Assembly (NCBI GenBank): GCA_028720145.1
Contig: JAQYLJ010000068.1
Location: 1-56,359 of the forward strand
DNA length: 56,359 nucleotides
Direction of reading: 5' to 3'
Source of the DNA: Clostridia bacterium
GTDB taxonomy: Bacteria; Bacillota; Clostridia; Oscillospirales; CAG-272
Part shown: piece by piece, positions 8,707 to 18,529 of the stretch
Numbering within the stretch: position 1 is the stretch's first letter
Layout: every line of letters starts with the position of its first letter
Position numbers and translations under genes: made by a program
Notes under the pieces: generated by a model
What the model was told of the DNA's origin: nothing
The model's input: only the letters and a program-made list of their open reading frames with translations
Database searches by the model: none

Positions 8707-9366
8707 TCACGGTATCTTTTCGTCCGTCGGCGGCGCGAGAGGCGTCATCGAAGGGTGGCGCGCCTCGAAACTAAACTCACAGCCGCAAAAGTCCTGACGA
8801 TAGAGCCCATAGGTGCGCGAGAGTTCAATCGTGCGGAGATACCCGCCGCGTTTCTTGAAGTCGGAGGGCAGATAGGAGACCCCCCACTTCCGCGCGATGC
8901 TCTCTCCCAACTCGTTTATCTTCTCGGCGTTTTTGAGCGGGCTGACCGTGAGGGTGGTCGCGAAATAGTTGAATCCCCCGCGGGCGGCTTCCTCCGCCGC
9001 GGCTGTGAGCCGCATCTCATAGCAACGGAAACACCGCTCTCCCCCCTCGGGCACTTGTTCGAGCCCCCGCGCCATTTGGAGAAAGACCGCGTGATCCCAC
9101 GCGGGCACGGTGAGCGATACGGGGTGCGCGAGCGGCATCTCGCGGAGCAGGCGCGCGAGTTCCTCCGCGCGTTTCTCATATTCCTCGCGGGAAAAGATAT
9201 TGGGGTTATAAAAATGAATGGTGATGTCAAAATATTCGGAAAGATACTCGATGACATAGGAACTGCATGGCGCGCAGCAGCCATGCAAGAGCAGACGCGG
9301 CGGGGTGCCCGGGTCGATGGTCGCAAGAATCCCATCGAGTGCTTTCTGTCCGTTGGGAGTGAGCAA
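8707..9366 (-). CDS. queH: Epoxyqueuosine reductase QueH
   Basis: Catalyses the last step of queuosine synthesis, reduction of epoxyqueuosine in tRNA to queuosine; the QueH type is iron-sulfur dependent and cobalamin independent. Visible family signatures: LLLHGCCAPCSSYV near the N-terminus (adjacent and spaced Cys), FYNPNIFSREEY, CFRCYEMRL, FATTLTVSPLKN and YRQDFCGCEFS near the C-terminus. I place the start at a TTG (9366) because GGAGG lies 7 bases before it. The ATG at 9399 overlaps the -10 box TATAAT of the gene's own promoter, and frames further upstream would precede transcription. That gives 219 aa, close to family length. It is transcribed alone. Confidence 0.93.
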   Translation of the reverse strand: MLTPNGQKALDGILATIDPGTPPRLLLHGCCAPCSSYVIEYLSEYFDITIHFYNPNIFSREEYEKRAEELARLLREMPLAHPVSLTVPAWDHAVFLQMARGLEQVPEGGERCFRCYEMRLTAAAEEAARGGFNYFATTLTVSPLKNAEKINELGESIARKWGVSYLPSDFKKRGGYLRTIELSRTYGLYRQDFCGCEFSFEARHPSMTPLAPPTDEKIP

Positions 9367-9397
9367 GATAATGCCTCCGATTTGTAATTGTACTTTC

Positions 9398-9426
9398 ATT
9401 ATAGCACAAACGCATGGCGAGAGCAA
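9398..9426 (-). promoter_or_regulatory. Promoter of queH
   Basis: Minus strand TTGCTC (9426-9421), 17-bp spacer, TATAAT (9403-9398). The expected transcript starts near 9390, about 25 bases before the TTG start codon, and decides that start. Confidence 0.8.
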
Positions 9427-9431
9427 TCGCG

Positions 9432-9457
9432 AAAAAAGGCGCGTCCGAGGACGCGCC
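9432..9457 (-). terminator. Intrinsic terminator of the vWA gene
   Basis: A 9-bp stem GGCGCGTCC/GGACGCGCC with a 2-base loop, then six T on the minus strand, 28 bases past the stop codon. Confidence 0.9.
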
Positions 9458-9485
9458 TTGTCAAAGATAGTATTGCGCAAATTGC

Positions 9486-10778
9486 TTATCCCTGCTGTTG
9501 CTGCCAATGGACGGGCGGGGTCGCTACACCGGTATAGTATTCGCAGATGAGACGGACGAGCATGGCGTTCAGATATTCGACGGTGTATTCTCCCACGGTA
9601 GGGGCGAGGTGGTCCCCGCCGATGCCGCTGTCATTTGTGAGGAAGGTGTAGGTGCCGCCCGTGAGAAGTGCCTCCTCGCGGAGCAGGTACTCGGTCATTT
9701 TATTGACACCGCTCGATGCTACGGGAATGATGCGGATTCCCTTTTCCGCCGCGGTGAGAATCGCGGAGCGATAGGTGTCCGCGACCTGTCCGTCAGAGTG
9801 CGGGGGTGCGTCGAGAACATGGAACAAGAGTTTGGTCGTCGCGCCGCTCGACCACTGCTTCGCGACCGCCTCGGAGAGCGCGGTATGTACCGCCTCGGGG
9901 TAGTCGCCGCCGCCCGATGCCGTCTGCACAGCGAGATTGGCTTTCACCGCGGCGAGGTCCTCGGTGGAATCGAAATAGCGGGTCACATACTCGTCGCCTT
10001 GGTCGCGATAGAAGAGGAGTGCCAGACGCACGGTCGCGTCTGCGTTCGCCTCTTTGACCCGTCCGATCACATCGTCGATCTCCGCCTGAATATAACGGAG
10101 TTCATCCGACATGGAGCCGGTCGTGTCGATGACGAACATGATTTCCATGACACTTTGTTTCTCTTCGTTTTGATCCAGCGTAACCGAGACGAGACTTTCC
10201 CCTGCCCATGCGCCGCTGTAACTGCCCGCACCGCTCGTGACCGTGAGTGTGCCCTCTTCCCCATCCGTGAAGAGGTAGGCGAGGCCGCGGGCATCGGTCA
10301 CCGCGGCATAGCGAGAGCTCTCGCCCCATTCCAGCGTGACATGAGCTCCTGTGCAAGGGGTCTCGCCGTTCTTGACTTCAACGGTGACCAGCCCCCGATA
10401 GGGGAGCATCCACAGGGTATTTCCGCCCTCGGCGACATAGGAGTAGAACGCCCCATTCTCGCCCTCGGCCTGCCCCGAACGGAAGAGCGCGAGCCAGTCC
10501 TCGAAGTGGTTGAGGTCGCGCCACTCGGCGGCGGTCAACTGCCCTGCGGGGAGTGTCGGTTTCACGGGAGTATCGCCGTCCGTTGCGCCATCGCCCGGAG
10601 CGGTCGGCTCTCCTGTCTCTGCGCCCGCCATGGCACCGCTCGCGCCACCCATATCGCTCGCGTCCGCAAACGAACCTCCGCTCGCGTCCGACGGGGCGAG
10701 TTCCCCGTCCTTCGCAGAGCAGGAAACAAGCGCGAACAGAAGAACAAAAGAGAGAAATACGGTAATAATCTTTTTCAT
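9486..10778 (-). CDS. von Willebrand factor A domain lipoprotein
   Basis: A 430-aa exported lipoprotein. The start used is the ATG at 10778, preceded by GGAGA; an upstream in-frame extension would run through the gltD terminator. Signal peptide MKKIITVFLSFVLLFALVSC gives lipobox Cys20, then a Ser/Gly/Ala-rich linker. A small beta domain about 110-200 (VEVKNGETPCTGAHVTLEWG) resembles a carboxypeptidase-regulatory/Ig-like fold. The vWA domain begins near residue 215 with EIMFVIDTTGSMSDEL. Its MIDAS motif is D-T-T-G-S-M-S, a D-x-T-G-S-M form known in bacterial vWA proteins, so metal-dependent protein or ligand binding is likely. Function in the cell is unknown; neighbours give no clue. Confidence 0.85.
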   Translation of the reverse strand: MKKIITVFLSFVLLFALVSCSAKDGELAPSDASGGSFADASDMGGASGAMAGAETGEPTAPGDGATDGDTPVKPTLPAGQLTAAEWRDLNHFEDWLALFRSGQAEGENGAFYSYVAEGGNTLWMLPYRGLVTVEVKNGETPCTGAHVTLEWGESSRYAAVTDARGLAYLFTDGEEGTLTVTSGAGSYSGAWAGESLVSVTLDQNEEKQSVMEIMFVIDTTGSMSDELRYIQAEIDDVIGRVKEANADATVRLALLFYRDQGDEYVTRYFDSTEDLAAVKANLAVQTASGGGDYPEAVHTALSEAVAKQWSSGATTKLLFHVLDAPPHSDGQVADTYRSAILTAAEKGIRIIPVASSGVNKMTEYLLREEALLTGGTYTFLTNDSGIGGDHLAPTVGEYTVEYLNAMLVRLICEYYTGVATPPVHWQQQQG

Positions 10779-10836
10779 GGCTGTCTCCTTTTTGAGAATC
10801 AACAATCCGATTGCGAAAACCCCTGTCGCCGACCCG

Positions 10837-10890
10837 AAAAAAGAACCGGAGACGGGTGCCTTCATAAGAATAGTACCCGTTTCTCCGGTT
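10837..10890 (-). terminator. Terminator of the amt-asnB-gltB-gltD operon
   Basis: Stem AACCGGAGA/TCTCCGGTT with an inner CGGGT/ACCCG pair, followed on the minus strand by six T. It lies 36 bases after the gltD stop codon. Confidence 0.85.
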
Positions 10891-10925
10891 TCATGTCAAG
10901 AAAAGAAAACTTTTTTGGATTTGGC

Positions 10926-12392
10926 TCAGATCAGCGCCTCGTCGACTGCCTGCGCGCATTCACGCCCCTCGGCGATCGCCCATACCACGAGGGACTGCCC
11001 GCGGCGCGCGTCTCCCGCGGCAAAGACCATGGGTCTCTCGGTCTCGTATCCGTCGGGGGACAAAGTTTTCACGGCTCCGCGCTGTGTTTTTCCAATCCCG
11101 AACGCGTCGGTGAGTGTATTCTCGCAGCCGACGAATCCCGCGGCAATGAGCAGCAGGTCACACGGCAGTGTTTCTTCGCTCCCCGCGACGGGGACACGGA
11201 CAACCCGCCCGCTCTCGGGGTCTCGTTTGCTTTCGAGTCTGACCGTCACGACCGCCGTGACCTGTCCCTCTTCATCTTTCAAGATTTCTTTCAGGGTGGT
11301 ATCGAAACGTCGGGGATCCTCGCCGAACACGGCAATCGCCTCTTCCTGACCGTAGTCGGTTTTGAGCACCCGTTTCCACTCGGGCCACGGATTGTTCGCG
11401 GCACGAGTGATCGGGGGTTTCCCCATCATTTCCAGCTGGGTGACCGAGGCGCACCCCTGCCGAATGGCGGTGCCGACACAGTCATTCCCTGTATCGCCGC
11501 CCCCGACGATGACAACGTGCTTCTTCTCCGCGCTGTCGGACGGCGAGAGAGTGCCGCCCAGGACGGCTTTGGTCGCCGCGGTGAGATAATCGACCGCGAA
11601 CAGAATCCCGCGCGCGTCCCGCCCCGGGACCGTGAGGTCACGCGGCGTTTTCGACCCGCAGGCGAGCACCACCGCGTCATAGTCGCGGGTGAGTTCCTCC
11701 GCCGTGATGTCAACACCGACCTGACAGGAGGTGCGGAAAGTGACCCCCTCCGCCTCCATGAGGGAAATACGGCGTGCGACAATCTTCTTATCGAGTTTCA
11801 TATTCGGGATGCCGTACATGAGTAGCCCCCCTGAGCGGTCTTCCCGCTCGAAGACGGTGACCGAATGTCCGCGTTTATTCAGCCAATAGGCGGCGGACAG
11901 TCCCGCGGGACCCGAGCCGACGACCGCCACGCATTTCCCGCTGCGGAGAGTGGGAGGTTCGGGCTGCATCCATCCTTCCGCAAACGCGCGTTCGATGATG
12001 GCGCGCTCGTTGTCGTGGACGGTGACCGACTGCCCGTCGAGACCGCAGGTGCAGGCCGCCTCACAGAGCGCGGGGCAGACCCGACCCGTGAACTCGGGGA
12101 AACAGTTGGTTTTGAGCAGGCGGGAAAGCGCTTCTTTCCAATGCCCGTTTGTGATTTCGTCGTTCCACTCGGGGATGAGGTTATGCAAGGGGCATCCGCT
12201 GACCATCCCCCCGAACACGCATCCCGACTGACAGAACGGGACGCCGCAGTTCATACAGCGCGCCGCCTGTTTGACACGCTCCGCCTCGTCGAGAGACGGG
12301 TGAAATTCGGAGAAGTTTTTGATTCTCTCGGTCGGCGCGACCGTCTCGCAGTCGCGGCGGGAGTATTCCATAAATCCTGTTGCTTTTCCCAT
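10926..12392 (-). CDS. gltD: Glutamate synthase (NADPH) small subunit
   Basis: The 488-aa beta subunit takes electrons from NAD(P)H through FAD and Fe-S clusters to GltB. The N-terminal Cys set CMNCGVPFCQSGC and CPALCEAACTCG provides the 4Fe-4S ligands. The FAD Rossmann motif is VAVVGSGPAGLSAAYWL (about residues 150-166) and the NADPH motif is VIVGGGDTGNDCVGTA (about 290-305). The length is as usual. Start codon 14 bases after the gltB stop with a CCTCC-complementary site, so translation follows gltB. Last gene of the nitrogen operon. Confidence 0.97.
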   Translation of the reverse strand: MGKATGFMEYSRRDCETVAPTERIKNFSEFHPSLDEAERVKQAARCMNCGVPFCQSGCVFGGMVSGCPLHNLIPEWNDEITNGHWKEALSRLLKTNCFPEFTGRVCPALCEAACTCGLDGQSVTVHDNERAIIERAFAEGWMQPEPPTLRSGKCVAVVGSGPAGLSAAYWLNKRGHSVTVFEREDRSGGLLMYGIPNMKLDKKIVARRISLMEAEGVTFRTSCQVGVDITAEELTRDYDAVVLACGSKTPRDLTVPGRDARGILFAVDYLTAATKAVLGGTLSPSDSAEKKHVVIVGGGDTGNDCVGTAIRQGCASVTQLEMMGKPPITRAANNPWPEWKRVLKTDYGQEEAIAVFGEDPRRFDTTLKEILKDEEGQVTAVVTVRLESKRDPESGRVVRVPVAGSEETLPCDLLLIAAGFVGCENTLTDAFGIGKTQRGAVKTLSPDGYETERPMVFAAGDARRGQSLVVWAIAEGRECAQAVDEALI

Positions 12393-12406
12393 GGTTTCTC
12401 CCTCCT

Positions 12407-15400
12407 TTACGCCTTCTGAATCCGATAGAACGCTTGCAGTTTCGCTTCTTCGTGCGGAATGCCGCGCTCTTCGAGCTGTCCGATGGTCACCATCATTTTC
12501 TGATAGTCAATCGGAATGATTTTTTTGAACTTCGGCAGATATTCCCCGAACTTATCGAGGATTTCCCGACCGCGCACGGAGCCGGTCGCCTCGACATGGG
12601 CGGCAATCAGCGTGCGCAGTTCCTCGCTGTCGTGCTTCTCGGTTACACCTGTCATCGAGACCATCTGCTTATTGAGTCGGAGATAGAGGTCGTGCGTCTC
12701 GTCGAGGACATAGGCAATCCCGCCGCTCATGCCGGCGGCGAAGTTCTTCCCCGTCCGTCCGAGAATGACGGCTCTGCCGCCCGTCATGTACTCACAGCCG
12801 TGGTCGCCGCATCCTTCCGCGACCGCGATCGCGCCCGAATTTCGGACACAGAAACGCTCGCCCGCGATCCCCGCGATATATGCTTCCCCCGCGGTGGCAC
12901 CGTAGAGGGCGACATTCCCGATGATGATATTCTCGCTCGCAACGAAAGATACTCCGTCATCGGGCTTCACAATCAGTTTTCCGCCCGAAAGCCCTTTGCC
13001 GAAATAGTCGTTGGAGTCCCCTGTCAGACGGAGAGTGAGACCGCGCGGCAGAAACGCGCCGAACGACTGCCCCCCGCCCCCGTGGCATTCCACGGTATAG
13101 GTGTCGGGCTTCAAGGAGGAGCCGAAAGTCTTGGTAATCACCGAGCCGAGAATCGTCCCGACCGTGCGGTTGGTACTCGATACTTCGGTCTTCACGGTAT
13201 GCGGGGTCTTACGCTTAAAGTAGGGCTGAAACGCGGGAATCAATACCGCCTCGTCGAGCGTCTTTTCGAGACCAAACTCATACTTGTCTTTGGGATCATA
13301 ATGGGTCGGAGGATACGGAGAGAGCAAGGACGAGAGGTCGAGGGTCTCGGCGCGGTGGGTGACCCGCTTCTCGCGCGGGCGCAGAAACTTCGCGTTCCCG
13401 ACCAGTTCGTTCATGGTTCTGACACCGAGTTTCGCCATGATTTCCCGCACCTCTTCGGCGATATAGGTCATGAAATTCATGACATATTCGGGTTTCCCGC
13501 AGAAGCGGCAACGCAGATCGGGGTTCTGGGTCGCGATGCCGCACGGGCAGGTATCGAGGTTACAGACCCGCATCATCACGCACCCCATGGTAATCAGGGG
13601 CGCGGTCGCGAATCCGAACTCTTCCGCACCGAGGATGCAGGCGATGGCGACATCTCTGCCGCTCATGAGTTTTCCATCGGTCTCCAAACGCACGCGCGAG
13701 CGCAAACCGTTCTGAATCAAGGTCTGATGCGCCTCGGAGAGCCCGAGTTCCCACGGGAGCCCCGCGTTGTGAATCGAGGACTTGGGCGCAGCGCCCGTGC
13801 CGCCGTCATAGCCCGAGATGAGGATGACCTCCGCGCCCGCTTTGGCGACGCCTGCGGCGATGGTACCGACCCCTGCCTCCGAGACGAGTTTCACCGAGAT
13901 CCCTGCGGCGGGGTTCGCGTTTTTGAGGTCGTAAATCAGTTGCGCCAAGTCTTCAATCGAATAGATATCGTGATGCGGCGGGGGCGAAATCAGAGAAACG
14001 CCGGGGGTCGAATACCGCGTTTTCGCAATCCACGGATAGACCTTTTTCCCGGGCAGATGTCCGCCCTCACCGGGTTTCGCGCCCTGCGCCATTTTGATTT
14101 GGATTTCCCGCGCGGACATGAGGTATTCTTCGGTCACGCCGAAACGACCCGATGCGACCTGTTTAATCGCGCTATTGCGCTCGGTCCCGAAGCGCGCGGG
14201 GTCCTCCCCGCCCTCGCCCGAGTTCGACTTCCCGCCGAGGCGGTTCATGGCAATCGCCATACAGGTATGCGCTTCCTCGGAAATCGAGCCGTAGGACATA
14301 GCACCTGTCTTAAACCGCTTGACGATCTCCGACGCGGGTTCGACCTCTTCGAGCGGAATCCCGCCGTTCTCGTCCCACACGAAATCGAGCAGACCGCGGA
14401 GGGTATGCGGCGTGCGCTCATCGTCCACCATGGCGGTATACTCTTTGAACCGCGCGTACGAGCCGTTTTGTGTCGCCTCGCGGAGGGCGATGATGGTATT
14501 CGGATTATAGAGATGATCTTCCGCGTTCTTCCCCGAGCGCAGGCGGTGAATCCCGAGCGATTCGAGGCGGGTATCCACGCCGAGCCCCAGCGGGTCGAAC
14601 GCCTGATTGTGTCGCCACTCGACCCCCTCTGCAATCTCCGCGAGCCCGATGCCCTCAACGGGGCTGACCGTGTTCGTGAAGTAGCGGTCAATCACCTCGC
14701 GGCAAATCCCAACCGCCTCGAAAATCTGTGCGGACTGGTAGGACTGCAAGGTGGAAATCCCCATTTTGGAAGCAATTTTCACAATGCCGCCGAGAATCGC
14801 CGCGTTGTAGTCGTCCACTGCGGTATGCGGGTCTTTATCGAGTCTGCCCTTCTCGATCAGCTCCTCCACACACTCCTGTGCGAGATAGGGGTTGATGGCG
14901 CGGGCACCGTAACCGAGCAGGGTCGCGAAGTGATGAACGTCGCGGGGTTCCGCGCTCTCCAAAATCATGGAAACGGCGGTGCGCTTTTTGGTGCGGATCA
15001 GATGGTGTTCCAAACCTGCGACAGCGAGCAGCGACGGGATCGCCACATGGTTCTCATCCACGCCGCGGTCGGAGAGGATGATGATATTCGCGCCGCGACG
15101 ATAGGCGCGGTCACACTCGACTTCGAGGCGGTTCATCGCCTTTTCGAGCGAAGTGTTCTTATAGTACAGAATCGAGATGGTCTCGACCCGGAATCCCGGA
15201 CGATTCATGTTCCGAATCTTCATGATATCGACCGAGGTCAGAATCGGGTTATTGATTTGGAGAACCGTGCAGTTCTCGGCTTTCTCTTCGAGCAGGTTCC
15301 CGTCCGAGCCGAGGTAGACGGTGGTATCGGTCACCACTTTCTCGCGCAGGGCATCGATCGGGGGATTGGTGACTTGCGCGAAGAGCTGCTTGAAGTAGTC

Positions 15401-16909
15401 AAAGAGGGGGCGGTGACGCTCCGAGAGCACGGCGAGCGGAATATCCGCGCCCATCGCGGCGGTCTGCTCTACCCCGTTCTTCGCCATCGGGAGCACCGCC
15501 TCCGCCATGTCCTCATAGGAATAGCCGAACGCGCGGTAGAGGCGATCCCGCTCCTCCTGCGTATAGTGCGGGACTTTTTGGTTCGGGATTTTGAGTTCCG
15601 CCAAGGTGACGAGGTGCCCGTCGAGCCATTCTCCGAACGGCTGTCTGCGCGCGTAGGCGGTCTTGCACTCCTCGTCCGAAATGATGCGGTGAGACACCGT
15701 GTCGATGAGCAGCATCTTCCCGGGCGAGAGACGGGATTTCACCTTGATTTTCTCGGGCGGGATATCGAGGACCCCCACCTCGGACGAGAGAATCAGGCGG
15801 CGGTCATCGGTGATGTAATACCGTGCGGGACGAAGCCCGTTGCGGTCGAGCACCGCGCCGACCGTATCGCCGTCGGAGAACAGGATGGCGGCGGGACCGT
15901 CCCACGGCTCCATCATGGTCGCGTAGTAGCGATAGAGGTCTTTCTTCTCCCGCGACATCCCGGGGTCGTTCTTCCACGGCTCGGGAATGGTCATCATCAC
16001 GGCGAGCGGGAGCGGAATCCCGTTCATCATCAAAAATTCCAAGGTATTATCGAGCATGGCGGAGTCGGAGCCGGTCGCGGAGATGACCGGCAAAATCTTA
16101 TCCATGTCCTCCTCCATCACGGGAGAACGCATGGTCTCCTCGCGGGCGAGCATACGGTCGAAGTTCCCGCGGATGGTGTTGATCTCCCCGTTATGGAGAA
16201 TCAGGCGGTTCGGATGGGCGCGCTCCCAGCTCGGCGTGGTGTTGGTGGAAAAACGGGAGTGCACCATGGCGATGGCGCTCTCGTAGTCCTCGTCCCGCAA
16301 ATCGGCATAGAAACGGCGGAGCTGCCCCACGAGGAACATCCCCTTATACACCACGGTACGCGAGGACAGCGAGCAGACATAGGTATCGTCGTTACTCTGC
16401 TCGAACTCCCGACGCACCACATACAGACGGCGGTCAAAGTCGATGCCTTCCTTGACCGTCGCGGGTCGTCCCACAAATCCCTGATAAATCGCGGGCATGG
16501 ACGCGCGTGCGCGCGCGCCGAGAATCTCAGGCTCGACCGGTACTTCCCGCCAGAAGAGGAACGGAACTCCCTCTTTCTGACAGATCATCTCAAACATTTT
16601 CTTCGCCTGCCGACGGGCGCGCGTCTCCTGCGGGAAAAAGAACATACCGATCCCGTAGTCCCGTGCATCGCCGATTTTCCCGGCGGTGACCCGCGAGAAG
16701 AACTTATGAGAGATCTGCAACAGGATACCGACCCCGTCGCCCGTCTCCCCCGTCGCGTCTTTTCCCGCGCGATGTTCCAGTTTCTCAACAATGGAAAGGG
16801 CATCGCTCACAATTGTGTGCGATGCTTTTCCGTCAATATTCACAATAGCCCCGATGCCGCAGGCATCGCGTTCGATTGGCTGTTGCTGTCGCTGTCGCTC
16901 GTGATTCAT
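12407..16909 (-). CDS. gltB: Glutamate synthase (NADPH) large subunit
   Basis: A 1500-aa enzyme that converts glutamine and 2-oxoglutarate to two glutamates. The N-terminal class-II amidotransferase domain begins at the catalytic Cys17 (CGIGAIVNI) after a 16-residue propeptide that should be cleaved. Then come the central domain, the FMN-binding synthase domain (GAKPGEGGHLPGKKV, ISPPPHHDIYSIEDLAQLI), the 3Fe-4S loop near residue 1107 (CVMMRVCNLDTCPCG) and the C-terminal beta-helix (GEAYIAGIAGERFCVRNSGA). CGGAGG lies before the ATG. It sits 13 bases after asnB and 14 before gltD, so it is part of one mRNA with amt. Confidence 0.98.
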   Translation of the reverse strand: MNHERQRQQQPIERDACGIGAIVNIDGKASHTIVSDALSIVEKLEHRAGKDATGETGDGVGILLQISHKFFSRVTAGKIGDARDYGIGMFFFPQETRARRQAKKMFEMICQKEGVPFLFWREVPVEPEILGARARASMPAIYQGFVGRPATVKEGIDFDRRLYVVRREFEQSNDDTYVCSLSSRTVVYKGMFLVGQLRRFYADLRDEDYESAIAMVHSRFSTNTTPSWERAHPNRLILHNGEINTIRGNFDRMLAREETMRSPVMEEDMDKILPVISATGSDSAMLDNTLEFLMMNGIPLPLAVMMTIPEPWKNDPGMSREKKDLYRYYATMMEPWDGPAAILFSDGDTVGAVLDRNGLRPARYYITDDRRLILSSEVGVLDIPPEKIKVKSRLSPGKMLLIDTVSHRIISDEECKTAYARRQPFGEWLDGHLVTLAELKIPNQKVPHYTQEERDRLYRAFGYSYEDMAEAVLPMAKNGVEQTAAMGADIPLAVLSERHRPLFDYFKQLFAQVTNPPIDALREKVVTDTTVYLGSDGNLLEEKAENCTVLQINNPILTSVDIMKIRNMNRPGFRVETISILYYKNTSLEKAMNRLEVECDRAYRRGANIIILSDRGVDENHVAIPSLLAVAGLEHHLIRTKKRTAVSMILESAEPRDVHHFATLLGYGARAINPYLAQECVEELIEKGRLDKDPHTAVDDYNAAILGGIVKIASKMGISTLQSYQSAQIFEAVGICREVIDRYFTNTVSPVEGIGLAEIAEGVEWRHNQAFDPLGLGVDTRLESLGIHRLRSGKNAEDHLYNPNTIIALREATQNGSYARFKEYTAMVDDERTPHTLRGLLDFVWDENGGIPLEEVEPASEIVKRFKTGAMSYGSISEEAHTCMAIAMNRLGGKSNSGEGGEDPARFGTERNSAIKQVASGRFGVTEEYLMSAREIQIKMAQGAKPGEGGHLPGKKVYPWIAKTRYSTPGVSLISPPPHHDIYSIEDLAQLIYDLKNANPAAGISVKLVSEAGVGTIAAGVAKAGAEVILISGYDGGTGAAPKSSIHNAGLPWELGLSEAHQTLIQNGLRSRVRLETDGKLMSGRDVAIACILGAEEFGFATAPLITMGCVMMRVCNLDTCPCGIATQNPDLRCRFCGKPEYVMNFMTYIAEEVREIMAKLGVRTMNELVGNAKFLRPREKRVTHRAETLDLSSLLSPYPPTHYDPKDKYEFGLEKTLDEAVLIPAFQPYFKRKTPHTVKTEVSSTNRTVGTILGSVITKTFGSSLKPDTYTVECHGGGGQSFGAFLPRGLTLRLTGDSNDYFGKGLSGGKLIVKPDDGVSFVASENIIIGNVALYGATAGEAYIAGIAGERFCVRNSGAIAVAEGCGDHGCEYMTGGRAVILGRTGKNFAAGMSGGIAYVLDETHDLYLRLNKQMVSMTGVTEKHDSEELRTLIAAHVEATGSVRGREILDKFGEYLPKFKKIIPIDYQKMMVTIGQLEERGIPHEEAKLQAFYRIQKA

Positions 16910-16922
16910 ACGGGTTCCTCCG

Positions 16923-18506
16923 TTATTTTCCGCTGTCCCCGTAGTTGGCGAGGACTCTCGCCGAGGGGTCGTTCACCCGACAGCCGTCCCACGCGGGGTT
17001 CGGCATCCAAAAGCCGGGGATCATCTGTGCCTGTCCGGGATAGTAGGTCTCAAAGAGTTCTCTGTAATAAAGAGACTCCTTGGTAAAAGGACGGGCATAG
17101 TCATATTTCGCCGCGCGGGTCTCAAACTCGCTGTCGGTATAGAGGGTTTCAACATACGCCTTGATGTCGTCCACCATGGAATGCCCCACCGCGTCCGAAA
17201 ACGCGGCTTTCTCACGCCAAAGGATATCCGCGGGCAGATAATCGCCCTCAAACGCGTGACGCAAGAGGTATTTCCCGATGCCGTACCGATTGCGCTTCAT
17301 CTCGGGGTCGAGACTCATTACATACGAGACGAAATCGAGGTCTCCGAACGGCACCCGCGCTTCGAGCGAGTTGACCGAAATACACCTATCGGCGCGCAAA
17401 ACATCGTAAGTATGCAGTTCTCTCACCCGTTTCTCGGCTTCCTTTTGGAATGCGTCCGCCGAGGGCGCGAAGTCGGTATACTTATACCCGAAGAGCTCGT
17501 CCGACACTTCCCCCGTCAGAAGCACGCGAATATCGGTGTTCTCATGGATATACTTGCAGAGCAGATACATACCCACCGAGGCGCGGATGGTAGTGATATC
17601 GAAAGTGCCGAGTAGCGCCACAAGTTCGGGCAACACCCCGATCACCTCGTCCGGGGTCATCATGACCTCGGTATGTTCGGTCCCGAGGTAGTCGGAGACC
17701 TCGCGGGCGTATTTGAGGTCAATCGCATCCCCCACCATACCGATGGCGAAGGTGCGGAGAGGACGGTGCATCTTCCATGCGGCGACCGATGCCACGAGGG
17801 AAGAATCAAGACCGCCCGACAGGAGAAAACCAATGGGCGCATCGGAATCCAGTCGTTTCTCGATCCCCGCGGTCAGTTTCTCACGAATCTTGCGACACGC
17901 ATCTTCGAGCGAATCCTCCGAGACTCCCGCGGGGCGGCTGATGTCGCGATAGCAAACAAATTCTCCGCGATAGTAGTAATGCCCGGGAGGAAATGGGTAA
18001 ATCTCTCCGACCAGCCCCACGAGGTTCTTCGCCTCGCTCGCGAACACCATGGCGCCATCGGTTTTCGAGACGCCGTAATAGAGCGGACGAATCCCGATGG
18101 GGTCGCGGGCGGCGATGAAGTCGCCTGTGTCCCCGTCATAGAGCACCAAAGCGAACTCCGCGTCCAAGCGGCGGAACATATCGAGTCCATACTCCCGATA
18201 GAGCGGCAAGAGCAGTTCGCAGTCGGAATCGCTCACAAAGCGATATCCTTTGGCTTCGAGTATTTCTTTTTCGCGGCGGAACCCATAGAGTTCGCCGTTG
18301 CAGACCGCGTAACTTCCGTCTCTCTCAAACGGCTGCATCCCCTCATCCGTGAGTCCCATGATGGCGAGCCGATGAAACCCGAGTATCCCGCGCCCGATAT
18401 TTTGCATACGCGACATATCGGGTCCGCGGGAGACTGTTTTATCAAAGTATTCTTTTAAGAGTTCTGGATTCCGAGGACTGCCGCAGTATCCGAAAATCGA
18501 ACACAT
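16923..18506 (-). CDS. asnB: Asparagine synthase, glutamine-hydrolysing
   Basis: A 527-aa enzyme making asparagine from aspartate, ATP and glutamine amide nitrogen. The glutaminase domain starts MCSIFGYCG, so Cys2 becomes the N-terminal nucleophile after Met removal. The ATP-pyrophosphatase domain has the PP-loop SGGLDSSLV near residues 229-237. GEVSDELFGYKYTDF and EARVPFGDLDFV are the conserved synthetase segments. Slightly shorter than E. coli AsnB but all domains are intact. Its place between amt and gltB in the operon ties amide-nitrogen use to ammonium supply. Confidence 0.95.
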   Translation of the reverse strand: MCSIFGYCGSPRNPELLKEYFDKTVSRGPDMSRMQNIGRGILGFHRLAIMGLTDEGMQPFERDGSYAVCNGELYGFRREKEILEAKGYRFVSDSDCELLLPLYREYGLDMFRRLDAEFALVLYDGDTGDFIAARDPIGIRPLYYGVSKTDGAMVFASEAKNLVGLVGEIYPFPPGHYYYRGEFVCYRDISRPAGVSEDSLEDACRKIREKLTAGIEKRLDSDAPIGFLLSGGLDSSLVASVAAWKMHRPLRTFAIGMVGDAIDLKYAREVSDYLGTEHTEVMMTPDEVIGVLPELVALLGTFDITTIRASVGMYLLCKYIHENTDIRVLLTGEVSDELFGYKYTDFAPSADAFQKEAEKRVRELHTYDVLRADRCISVNSLEARVPFGDLDFVSYVMSLDPEMKRNRYGIGKYLLRHAFEGDYLPADILWREKAAFSDAVGHSMVDDIKAYVETLYTDSEFETRAAKYDYARPFTKESLYYRELFETYYPGQAQMIPGFWMPNPAWDGCRVNDPSARVLANYGDSGK

Positions 18507-18529
18507 GGCATCTCTCCTTTAAGTTTCGG

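Noticed and set aside
9367..9507. N-terminal extension of queH upstream of 9366
   Set aside because: The promoter -10 box lies inside it, so those codons are not transcribed from the promoter seen.
12380..17086. Very long plus-strand open frame (over 1500 codons) opposite gltB, and similar ones at 2986-5496 and 6235-8490
   Set aside because: Mirror frames of GC-rich real genes: the opposite strand encodes clear glutamate synthase and CotH proteins with ribosome binding sites, while these frames have low-complexity, Arg/Gly/His-rich translations and no family resemblance.
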